A stretch of DNA of 5,476 bases from an uncultured Devosia sp. (GTDB lineage Bacteria > Pseudomonadota > Alphaproteobacteria > Rhizobiales > Devosiaceae), in NCBI GenBank assembly GCA_913775215.1, contig CAJYKO010000473.1, forward strand, positions 1 to 5,476, written 5' to 3'. The position numbers and the translations under genes were made by a program. Within the stretch, counting starts at the first letter, position 1. Every line of letters begins with the position of its first letter. The notes beneath the pieces are model-generated. The model was not told the origin of the DNA. It searched no databases and saw nothing but the letters and a program-made list of their open reading frames with translations. Below are positions 1-5,476 of this stretch, piece after piece.

Positions 1-60
1 AGATGTTTGAATACATCCGGAGCTTCGTCGTGCCTGTGCTTTCTGGGTCCTGAGGACGAT

Positions 61-561
61 ATGACGACTATTGCCTTACTGGTATTTCCCGCGCTCATGG
101 CTTTCGCTGCGTCGTCGGATCTTCTCACAATGAGAATCTCGAATGGATTGGTGATAACACTAGCAGCGGCATTTTTCGTCGTGGCAGTGAGTATCAATCT
201 GCCCCTAGAGCAGATCGCGATGCACTTGCTATGCGCATTCGTAGTTTTGGTTTGCGCGTTCGTTATGTTCGCCTTCGGCTGGATAGGTGGAGGCGATGCG
301 AAACTCGCCGCTGCAACGACTTTGTGGCTCGGTTTCGGTTTGGCACTCCCTTATCTTCTCTACACAGGAGTCCTTGGGGGCCTATTGACTTTGTTGCTCT
401 TGAGCCTTCGACGCCTGCCTCTCATCCCATTTATTGCGCGGTTTGAATGGCTCGCTCGACTTCACGACCGCAAGTCAGGTGTTCCCTATGGGGTAGCCAT
501 GTCGGTCGCCGCGATGATCGTCTATTCGAATTCGGTTATCTTCGAACGACTCTCCGCCTGA
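61..561 (+). CDS. cpaA: CpaA/TadV prepilin peptidase (A24A family, short form)
   Basis: Inner-membrane aspartic peptidase predicted to cleave the leader of the Flp pilin (and pseudopilins) before pilus assembly. The 166-residue product is the short, peptidase-only form without the N-terminal methyltransferase domain of PilD. Both catalytic aspartates are visible: D20 in ASSDLLTMRISN, followed by the usual Asn at 28, and D79 in the GGGDAKL motif (GxGD type). A VPYG motif at 141-144 precedes the last membrane segment, as is typical of the family. Hydrophobic stretches near residues 3-18, 29-45, 52-75, 84-115 and 144-161 fit a multi-pass protein. The ATG at 61 is chosen because a GAGGA ribosome binding site lies just upstream and the first membrane segment begins there; a TTG at 7 in frame has no such support. 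Codon use differs from the downstream genes: it includes TTA, four CTA, AGA, two ATA and TCA. It is separated from cpaB by 138 nt, so it may be transcribed separately. Confidence 0.93.
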   Translation: MTTIALLVFPALMAFAASSDLLTMRISNGLVITLAAAFFVVAVSINLPLEQIAMHLLCAFVVLVCAFVMFAFGWIGGGDAKLAAATTLWLGFGLALPYLLYTGVLGGLLTLLLLSLRRLPLIPFIARFEWLARLHDRKSGVPYGVAMSVAAMIVYSNSVIFERLSA

Positions 562-621
562 CACGGCGAGCACATGGGCTTGGTGGGTAACTCCCAGTTA
601 ACCTTCTCTTGTAAGGCTCGA

Positions 622-637
622 TTAACCAAACTTTGAC
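622..637 (+). promoter_or_regulatory. Candidate CtrA-type binding site
   Basis: The sequence reads TTAA, seven bases, then TTGAC, one mismatch from the CtrA consensus TTAA-N7-TTAAC. The second half (TTGACC, 633-638) also resembles a -35 element, and CtrA boxes often overlap -35 elements. In Caulobacter, pilus genes are known members of the CtrA regulon, which makes the placement sensible. A near match in an AT-rich gap can arise by chance, so this remains a candidate. Confidence 0.35.
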
Positions 638-651
638 CCTTTGAATACATA

Positions 652-688
652 GTTACCCGGTGGAATTGGGCATTTTGCCCGGCGTAAC
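652..688 (+). repeat. Imperfect inverted repeat in the cpaB leader
   Basis: GTTACCCGG at 652-660 is complementary to CCGGCGTAAC at 679-688 with one unpaired base (C683), giving nine pairs around an 18-nt centre. The centre and right arm contain a smaller alternative hairpin, GGGCA (668-672) with TGCCC (676-680). The right arm ends just before the GGAG ribosome binding site at 690-693. It could act as an operator dyad in DNA or as a leader structure in mRNA; the sequence does not decide which. Confidence 0.4.
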
Positions 689-689
689 C

Positions 690-693
690 GGAG
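690..693 (+). promoter_or_regulatory. Ribosome binding site of cpaB
   Basis: GGAG lies six bases before the ATG at 700 and supports that start. It directly abuts the leader inverted repeat, and its first two bases could also pair in a CCGG/CCGG fold (679-682 with 688-691). Confidence 0.6.
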
Positions 694-699
694 TGGGTC

Positions 700-1641
700 A
701 TGAGACCAGCGCGTATCATCCTGGTGGTAATAGCCCTGGTCGCTGGGGGGCTTGCGGCCCTCCTTGTCTTGCGCGGTGGTGGCTCGAAAAGTGCAACGAC
801 CGAAGTCGTCACCCAGGTTGTCCAGGAAGCCAAGACGCAGGTCCTCGTTGCAAAGGCGCCGATCGGCATGGGCGAGCGCCTCAAGCCCGAAAACGTCGAA
901 TGGCAGGATTGGCCCGAGGGTGCGATCCGTCCCGAATATGTCACCGTCTCGGCGATGCCAGATGCCCCCGCGACCCTGACCGGCGCAGTCGCGCGGTTTG
1001 AATTCTTTCCTGGCGAACCCATTCGCGAGCAAAAGCTGGTCAAGTCGGACCAGGGTTATCTTTCTGCAGTCTTAGGACCAGGCATGCGCGGTGTGTCGGT
1101 TGGTGTCACGCCGTTATCGAGCGCGGGCGGTTTCATCGTTCCGAACGATCATGTTGACGTCGTGGTGACCACCTCGACCAATGCCGGTCAACAATCCGAA
1201 GTCGTCCTCTCCAATGTGCGGGTTCTGGCCATCGGCAAGCGATTGGGCGAATTGGGCGCAAGCGGCGGCGACGATACCGGTGCCGAGGCTACTCCGACCC
1301 CGGAAGTCTTCGACAACAGCACGATAGCAACGCTCGAATTGACCCCCGGCCAAGCTGAATCGCTGATCAATGCATCCATGCGCGGGCAACTGAGCCTAAC
1401 GCTGCGATCGGTGGTCGATTTTGGCAAGACCGCAGATGCCCAACGCCCCGCGAACGCCAGTCAGTCGGTGCGGCTGATCCGGGCCGGCAAGGAGCAGAGT
1501 GTGCTTACGGGCTCTATGGCAGCGAGCTCTGCGCCGACTGAAACGCAGCCCGCCCAGCAGTTTGCGACAACGGATACGCCTGCCCAACCGCTTCCAGAAA
1601 TTCAGGTTGAAACCGCTCAGCCGCAGTTGATGCCGCAGTAA
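700..1641 (+). CDS. cpaB: CpaB/RcpC Flp pilus assembly protein
   Basis: Periplasmic, inner-membrane-anchored component of the Tad machine, thought to contact or stabilise the CpaC secretin. The 313-residue product begins with a basic residue cluster and one membrane segment at about 6-24 (signal anchor), followed by a linker. A SAF-type domain starts near residue 47 (VLVAKAPIGMGERLKPENV is recognisable). The RcpC/CpaB core follows from about 120, with GMRGVSVGV at 128-136 and IVPNDHVDVVV around 147-156, matching the family's PGDRVDV-like hallmark. It ends near VRLIRAG at 257-263. The last 50 residues are a Pro/Gln/Thr/Ala-rich tail with no recognisable fold, probably disordered. The start is supported by GGAG six bases upstream. 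The stop is seven bases before cpaC, indicating co-transcription and close translation. Confidence 0.93.
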   Translation: MRPARIILVVIALVAGGLAALLVLRGGGSKSATTEVVTQVVQEAKTQVLVAKAPIGMGERLKPENVEWQDWPEGAIRPEYVTVSAMPDAPATLTGAVARFEFFPGEPIREQKLVKSDQGYLSAVLGPGMRGVSVGVTPLSSAGGFIVPNDHVDVVVTTSTNAGQQSEVVLSNVRVLAIGKRLGELGASGGDDTGAEATPTPEVFDNSTIATLELTPGQAESLINASMRGQLSLTLRSVVDFGKTADAQRPANASQSVRLIRAGKEQSVLTGSMAASSAPTETQPAQQFATTDTPAQPLPEIQVETAQPQLMPQ

Positions 1642-1648
1642 GGTAGAG

Positions 1649-3046
1649 ATGGAAATGATCATTTCTTCAGCAAGACCATCCCATTCGCTGCGCAACTGGA
1701 TTTTCGCTGGTGCTGTTGGTGCCCTGTCCCTCGCGCTTACAGTCTCGGCCAATGCGCAGGCGCAGATTTCCGTCGCGTCTTCCAGTTATGGCGGGCAGCG
1801 CAATCTGGATCTCGAACTCAATAAATCCATGATCGTCGATCTGCCGGCGGGCGTTGCAGAGGTGATCGTGTCGCAGCCCTCGGTGGCTGCCGCCATCATG
1901 CGCACACGCACCCGGGCAATCATCCAGGGCATCGGCGGCGGCGACACCAATATCTTCTTCATCGATGACTCCGGGCGAACCATCCAGGTGCTGGATTTGC
2001 GGGTCATCAAAGAGCCTTCCCAGGTTGGCAATGCACTTGAAGAGGCTTTGGCGCGCGTTATTCCCGGTTCGCATATTCGCGTTGAATCGGTCACCCTTAA
2101 TGACAACACCAATCGAGTTGTGCTCACCGGCACGGTGCTCTCGTCCGACGACAAGGACCGGGCAGCGCAGGTGGCAATCCAGTTCGCCGGCGATACCAAG
2201 AATGTTGCCAATATAATCGAAGTGGCAGGCGGTCAGCAGGTTATGCTGCAGGTCACCGTGTCGGAAATCCGTCGCACGGTCGCCCAACAATTGGGCATCA
2301 ACCTCTCGGGTACCGTCACCTTTGGCTCCGTCAGCCTCGGCATGAACAGCGCCCAGACGCCAGCCACCTCGACCAATGGATTTTCGGGCAATTTCCCGAT
2401 CGGCAATACTCAGCTCAATGCCTCTCTGCGTGCGCTCGAGCAGCGCGGGGCGCTTCGCCTTCTGGCGCAGCCCACATTGACGGCAGTGTCGGGCCAGCCT
2501 GCCGAATTCCTCGTCGGCGGCGAGTTCCCGGTTCCGACAGCGAGCAGCAATGGCACATCGATCGATTACAAGCCCTATGGTGTGCAGCTTCAATTCACTC
2601 CCACCGTTCGATCCAATGGCACTATTGCATTGACGGTCAAAACCGGGGTGTCCGAGGTCCAGACGGGCAGTTATGCCTTGACCCGCCGCGATGTGAGCAC
2701 AAGCGTCGAGCTTGGTGTCGGGTCCACACTGGCGATCGGCGGTCTGCTTTCCGAAAGCGCGACGCAAAATATCGATCAGCTTCCAGGCCTGGGAAATATC
2801 CCGATTCTTGGTGCCCTGTTCCGCAGCCGCGAGTTCCGCAGCGAAGAAACCGAACTCGTGGTTCTGGTTACGCCCTATCTCGTCAATCCCGCACCAGTAA
2901 ACAGCATTCCCGTGCCGACCGACTATTCTGTGCCAGCCAGCGATGCCGAAGGCATTTTCCTCGGCAAGCTCGAAAAGCAATATGGCGTCGGTCCCGGCGG
3001 AATGCGCGGCAGCTTCAGCGGCTCTGTCGGCTTCGCGCTCGATTGA
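1649..3046 (+). CDS. cpaC: CpaC/RcpA outer-membrane secretin of the Tad pilus
   Basis: Forms the gated outer-membrane channel through which the Flp pilus leaves the cell. The 465-residue protein has a Sec signal peptide: basic start, hydrophobic core at about 17-33, and likely cleavage after ANA (residue 36) or AQA (residue 38). The mature protein shows the pilus-secretin N-terminal domain at about 52-120 (LNKSMIVDLPAGVAEVIVSQ), a BON-like domain at about 125-192, then GGQQVMLQVTVSEI from 194, which leads into the secretin core. Secretin hallmarks are LLAQPTLTAVSGQPAEFLVGGEFPVP at about 271-296 and LPGLGNIPILGALFRS at 378-393. These are followed by TELVVLVTPYLV and a C-terminal GSVGFALD typical of CpaC. 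Start at 1649 follows AAGG by five bases; an in-frame ATG at 1655 is an alternative that would shorten the signal peptide by two residues. The reading frame uses no TTA, CTA or TCA codons over nearly its whole length. Confidence 0.96.
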   Translation: MEMIISSARPSHSLRNWIFAGAVGALSLALTVSANAQAQISVASSSYGGQRNLDLELNKSMIVDLPAGVAEVIVSQPSVAAAIMRTRTRAIIQGIGGGDTNIFFIDDSGRTIQVLDLRVIKEPSQVGNALEEALARVIPGSHIRVESVTLNDNTNRVVLTGTVLSSDDKDRAAQVAIQFAGDTKNVANIIEVAGGQQVMLQVTVSEIRRTVAQQLGINLSGTVTFGSVSLGMNSAQTPATSTNGFSGNFPIGNTQLNASLRALEQRGALRLLAQPTLTAVSGQPAEFLVGGEFPVPTASSNGTSIDYKPYGVQLQFTPTVRSNGTIALTVKTGVSEVQTGSYALTRRDVSTSVELGVGSTLAIGGLLSESATQNIDQLPGLGNIPILGALFRSREFRSEETELVVLVTPYLVNPAPVNSIPVPTDYSVPASDAEGIFLGKLEKQYGVGPGGMRGSFSGSVGFALD

Positions 3047-3056
3047 GAATGGCGGC

Positions 3057-3061
3057 AGGAG
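3057..3061 (+). promoter_or_regulatory. Ribosome binding site that sets the cpaE start
   Basis: AGGAG stands seven bases before the ATG at 3069. It is the strongest Shine-Dalgarno in the window and decides against the in-frame upstream ATG at 2943, which lies inside cpaC. Confidence 0.75.
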
Positions 3062-3068
3062 AAAGACA

Positions 3069-4346
3069 ATGAAGAGTTTCCTCAACAACGACGACCCCGC
3101 CAGGCAGGACGAGCCCGCAGCCGAAATCTCGCAGGGCGCTCGCCTTGTCCCGCGCATTACCATCCAGGCCTTTTGCGAGCATTCGCAAACAGCGCAATTG
3201 GTGGAAAGCGCCGTGCATGACCGGCGTATGTCCAAGGTTGCCTTGACGACGCATAATGGTGGCATCGATGGGGCTGTCGAAACCTATAAGACCAATCCGA
3301 CCCCAAACCTGATCATCGTCGAAACCTCGCTGCCGCCCCAAGAGGTGCCGCAGGCGCTCGAGCGCCTCGCCGAGGTCTGTGACGCGACCACGCGGGTCAT
3401 CGTTCTCGGTCACGTCAACGATGTCCTCTTGTATCGCGAGCTGATCCGGTCCGGCATTTCCGAATATATCGTGCTGCCTGCGACCTCGCAGATCATCGTC
3501 ACGGCAATAACCGATCTCTTCGCCAGCGAGGGAGCCGCCGCAATTGGTCGGACCATCGGTTTCGTGTCGGCCAAGGGCGGCGCGGGAGGCTCGACCGTCG
3601 CCCACAACGTTGCCTGGGCCATCGCGACGAGCCTGCGCCAGGATTGCGTGATCCTTGACATGGATATGGGCTTTGGCACGGTCGGCCTCAACTTCAATCA
3701 GGATCCGCCGCACGGCATAGCCGACGCTCTCGTTGCCAATCAGAAGGTCGACCAGACCATGCTTGATCGGCTGATGAGCAAGGCGGCCAACCACATCAAC
3801 CTGTTGACCGCGCCGGCGACGCTTGATCGGACTTGGGATTTTGAAGAGCGCGAATTCGAGCAGATCGTCGAATTGTGCCAGAAAGCGATCCCGGTAATTA
3901 TCCTTGATATTCCGCATGCCTGGAACGCATGGGTGCGCCACACGCTCTCGACCATCGACGAGGTCGTGATCGTCGCCGAACCAGACCTCGCCAATCTCCG
4001 GAATGCCAAGAATCTTGCTGATACGATCAAGGCGCTGCGGCCCACCGAAAAGGCGCCGAGCCTTGTCATCAACAAGCAGGGCATCGCGCGTCGTCCGGAA
4101 ATCAACGCCACCGAATTCGCCTCTTCCGTCGAGTGCTCCTTGATCGGCCAGATCGGCTTCGATGCGGCACTGTTCGGCACGGCGGCGAATAATGGTCAGA
4201 TGATCGCCGAAGTTTCGGCGGGCAACAAGGTTGTCGACGTCTATCGCACTATCGGGATGCAAGTTACCGGCCGGAGCGTCTCACATGGGGCCGGCAAGGC
4301 GGGCGGACTGATGAAGCTGCCCGGCTTCCTCAGGAAGCGGGCCTGA
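3069..4346 (+). CDS. cpaE: CpaE/TadZ pilus localisation protein (ParA/MinD-like with pseudo-receiver)
   Basis: Cytoplasmic, membrane-associated protein that places the Tad machine at its cellular site; in Caulobacter, CpaE is needed for polar CpaC localisation. The 425-residue product has a short polar N-terminus, a receiver-like domain at about 28-145, and a MinD/ParA-type ATPase domain from about 160. In the receiver domain the expected phospho-acceptor Asp is Glu85 (LIIVETS), so phosphorylation there is unlikely. The P-loop reads SAKGGAGGST with K169 as the deviant Walker A lysine, but the usual GKT lysine is Gly174. Walker A-prime is LDMDMG with D197 and D199. A later LDIPHAW segment corresponds to Walker B. 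The C-terminus (LMKLPGFLRKRA) is basic and amphipathic and could bind membrane. The start is set by AGGAG seven bases upstream. It follows cpaC by 22 nt, with no cpaD between them, and precedes cpaF by 36 nt. Confidence 0.94.
   Translation: MKSFLNNDDPARQDEPAAEISQGARLVPRITIQAFCEHSQTAQLVESAVHDRRMSKVALTTHNGGIDGAVETYKTNPTPNLIIVETSLPPQEVPQALERLAEVCDATTRVIVLGHVNDVLLYRELIRSGISEYIVLPATSQIIVTAITDLFASEGAAAIGRTIGFVSAKGGAGGSTVAHNVAWAIATSLRQDCVILDMDMGFGTVGLNFNQDPPHGIADALVANQKVDQTMLDRLMSKAANHINLLTAPATLDRTWDFEEREFEQIVELCQKAIPVIILDIPHAWNAWVRHTLSTIDEVVIVAEPDLANLRNAKNLADTIKALRPTEKAPSLVINKQGIARRPEINATEFASSVECSLIGQIGFDAALFGTAANNGQMIAEVSAGNKVVDVYRTIGMQVTGRSVSHGAGKAGGLMKLPGFLRKRA
4319..4342 (+). other. Hairpin overlapping the end of cpaE
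   Basis: GCCC (4319-4322) pairs with GGGC (4339-4342) and GCTTCC (4324-4329) with GGAAGC (4333-4338), leaving G4323 bulged and a TCA loop. This gives ten GC-rich pairs ending one base before the cpaE stop codon at 4344-4346. No T tract follows, so it does not look like an intrinsic terminator. A role in mRNA stability or in tuning cpaF translation is possible but inferred, and the pairing also falls within codons for the C-terminal LPGFLRKRA. Confidence 0.45.
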
Positions 4347-4382
4347 TCCCAACGGCCGCGGCGCGAAGAGTAAGAGAAGAAC

Positions 4383-5476
4383 ATGTTTGGCAAGCGGACG
4401 ACATTTGGCGGCAATACACCGGGCGTAGCAGAAATCGCGCGTCCTGTGCCCAGCGCCACGCGCCCTGAGCCGGCTGCAGCACCCCAAATGCAACGGCGTG
4501 CCTCGGACACCGACAACATGGCCGCGCGCCAGCGCACCACGGACGAAGTGCTCGATGTGCGCAATCCGGTCGATGCGCAGCGGGATCGAGAATATTTCCA
4601 AACCAAGTCGGCCATTTTCAATGCGCTGATCGATTCCATCGATCTCAGCCAGCTCGCGACCATGGAAAGCCAGGCAGCGCGCGAAGAAATCCGCGACATT
4701 GTCGGTGAAATCATCGCGCTCAAGTCGATCGTCATGTCGATTTCCGAGCAGGAAGATCTGCTCGAAGATATCTGCAACGACGTGCTCGGCTATGGCCCGC
4801 TCGAGCCGCTTCTGGCGCGCGATGATATCGCCGATATCATGGTGAACGGTTCGCAGAAGTGTTACATCGAAGTCGGTGGCAAGGTGCGCCTGACAAACGT
4901 GCGCTTTCGCGACGACGCGCATCTGATGAACGTCTGCCAGCGCATCGTGTCGCAGGTCGGCCGCCGCGTCGACGAGGGCTCGCCAATATGCGACGCCCGT
5001 CTTCCCGATGGCTCCCGCGTCAATGTTATCGCCCCGCCGCTGGCCATCGACGGCGCTGCGCTCACCATTCGTAAATTCAAGAAAGACAAGCTGACCCTGC
5101 AGCAGCTCGTCAGATACGGCTCGATTTCGCCCGAAGGCGCAGAAGTGCTGCGCATTCTTGGTCGGGTGCGCGCCAATGTGCTCATTTCGGGCGGTACAGG
5201 TTCGGGCAAGACGACGCTTCTCAATTGCCTGACCGCCTTCATCGAAAAGGATGAGCGCGTCATTACCTGCGAAGACTCCGCCGAGCTTCAGCTGCAGCAA
5301 CCGCATGTGGTGCGTCTCGAAACCCGTCCGCCGAACCTTGAAGGCGAGGGCGAGATCACCATGCGCGATCTCATCAAGAATTGCCTCCGTATGCGCCCTG
5401 AACGCATTATCGTCGGCGAAGTCCGCGGCCCGGAAAGCTTCGACCTTCTCCAGGCCATGAACACGGGCCACGACGG
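4383..5476 (+). CDS. cpaF: CpaF/TadA Flp pilus secretion ATPase (partial, 3' end outside window)
   Basis: Cytoplasmic hexameric ATPase of the GspE/VirB11 superfamily that drives Flp pilus assembly. The frame stays open from the ATG at 4383 to the window edge, giving 364 residues; family members are usually near 450-500, so about a quarter is missing to the right. The first 50 residues are Pro/Ala-rich and probably disordered. A helical N-terminal domain follows (about 65-130), then the N-terminal ATPase subdomain with VLGYGPLEPLL and DIMVNGSQKCYIE. Walker A is GGTGSGKTT with K276. The Asp box is CEDSAEL (E297, D298, E301). Walker B is RIIVGEVRG with E346. The sequence ends in NTGHDG, just before the expected His box. 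MFGKR at the start is a common CpaF beginning. The ribosome binding site is weak (AGAGAAG close to the ATG). It has no TTA, CTA or TCA codons, like cpaC and cpaE. tadB and tadC would be expected next. Confidence 0.95.
   Translation, partial: MFGKRTTFGGNTPGVAEIARPVPSATRPEPAAAPQMQRRASDTDNMAARQRTTDEVLDVRNPVDAQRDREYFQTKSAIFNALIDSIDLSQLATMESQAAREEIRDIVGEIIALKSIVMSISEQEDLLEDICNDVLGYGPLEPLLARDDIADIMVNGSQKCYIEVGGKVRLTNVRFRDDAHLMNVCQRIVSQVGRRVDEGSPICDARLPDGSRVNVIAPPLAIDGAALTIRKFKKDKLTLQQLVRYGSISPEGAEVLRILGRVRANVLISGGTGSGKTTLLNCLTAFIEKDERVITCEDSAELQLQQPHVVRLETRPPNLEGEGEITMRDLIKNCLRMRPERIIVGEVRGPESFDLLQAMNTGHD

Larger units (their letters stand above)
562..699 (+). promoter_or_regulatory. cpaA-cpaB intergenic region, probable cpaBCEF promoter and leader
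   Basis: This is the only gap in the window large enough for a promoter and full leader. It is more AT-rich than its flanks and contains two TTAACC boxes (598-603 and 622-627), a TTGACC box (633-638), and repeated GTAAC/GTTAC elements in both orientations (587-591, 652-656, 684-688). A weak sigma-70-like pair can be drawn: TTAACC at 622-627 and TACATA at 646-651 with an 18-nt spacer. Alphaproteobacterial promoters are hard to call by eye, so the exact start of transcription is inference. No intrinsic terminator with a T tract is visible after cpaA, so read-through from cpaA is possible. Confidence 0.5.

Noticed and set aside
3..53. Short open frame (MFEYIRSFVVPVLSGS) ending in TGA at 51-53, perhaps the tail of an upstream gene such as the pilin
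   Set aside because: Too short to assign; it does not resemble a Flp pilin C-terminus clearly, and the left edge of the window hides any longer frame.
7..60. TTG at 7 as the start of cpaA, adding 18 residues
   Set aside because: The added stretch is polar and Cys-containing, lacks homology that I recognise, and the ATG at 61 has a well-placed GAGGA.
552..570. Possible terminator after cpaA (CGCC/GGCG stem around the stop codon)
   Set aside because: Only four firm base pairs and no T tract.
696..707. GGTC-ATGA-GACC hairpin with the cpaB start codon in the loop
   Set aside because: A four-pair stem is too short to claim as a regulatory structure.
2943..3068. ATG at 2943 as the start of cpaE
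   Set aside because: It would overlap the cpaC coding end by about 100 bases, while the ATG at 3069 has AGGAG at ideal spacing and gives a normal CpaE N-terminus.
1667..3265. 532-codon open frame on the minus strand opposite cpaC
   Set aside because: It is codon-aligned with cpaC and stays open because cpaC avoids TTA, CTA and TCA codons. The product has no recognisable domain, whereas the + strand encodes a clear secretin.
3015..4262. 415-codon open frame on the minus strand opposite cpaE
   Set aside because: Codon-aligned shadow of cpaE with the same cause, and no recognisable protein features.
4281..5471. 396-codon open frame on the minus strand opposite cpaF
   Set aside because: Codon-aligned shadow of cpaF, which has all ATPase motifs on the + strand.

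Overview
The window carries most of the front half of a Tad/Flp (tight adherence) type IVc pilus assembly locus, all on the + strand, in the Caulobacter-style order cpaA - cpaB - cpaC - cpaE - cpaF. The CpaC, CpaE and CpaF sequences, the moderately high GC content and the avoidance of TTA, CTA and TCA codons suggest an alphaproteobacterium, probably in or near the Hyphomicrobiales (rhizobial relatives). The species cannot be named from the sequence alone.

Layout: 1-60 is a short leader upstream of cpaA. 61-561 is cpaA (prepilin peptidase). 562-699 is the only sizeable intergenic gap. It is comparatively AT-rich and holds TTAACC/TTGACC boxes that resemble a CtrA site, several GTAAC/GTTAC inverted repeats, and the cpaB ribosome binding site. 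700-1641 is cpaB (SAF/RcpC-type periplasmic protein). 1649-3046 is cpaC (outer-membrane secretin). 3069-4346 is cpaE (pilus-localising ParA/MinD-like protein with a pseudo-receiver domain). 4383-5476 is cpaF (secretion ATPase), which runs off the right edge after the Walker B region. Gaps from cpaB to cpaF are 7, 22 and 36 nt, so cpaB-C-E-F looks like one transcription unit, while cpaA may have its own promoter.

How the genes work together: CpaA processes the Flp prepilin at the inner membrane. CpaC forms the outer-membrane pore. CpaB sits between the membranes and is thought to support the secretin. CpaE positions the machine, and CpaF powers assembly from the cytoplasm. The pilin gene and the platform genes (tadB/tadC) are not in the window; they would be expected to the left and right respectively.

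Points worth attention: cpaD, normally between cpaC and cpaE, is absent with only 22 nt left in its place. CpaE lacks the catalytic Walker A lysine and the receiver phospho-acceptor aspartate. The cpaA-cpaB gap is rich in possible regulatory structure. A strong hairpin sits at the cpaE stop codon. cpaA has codon use unlike its neighbours. I see no undescribed system here; this is a known pilus locus with some local peculiarities.
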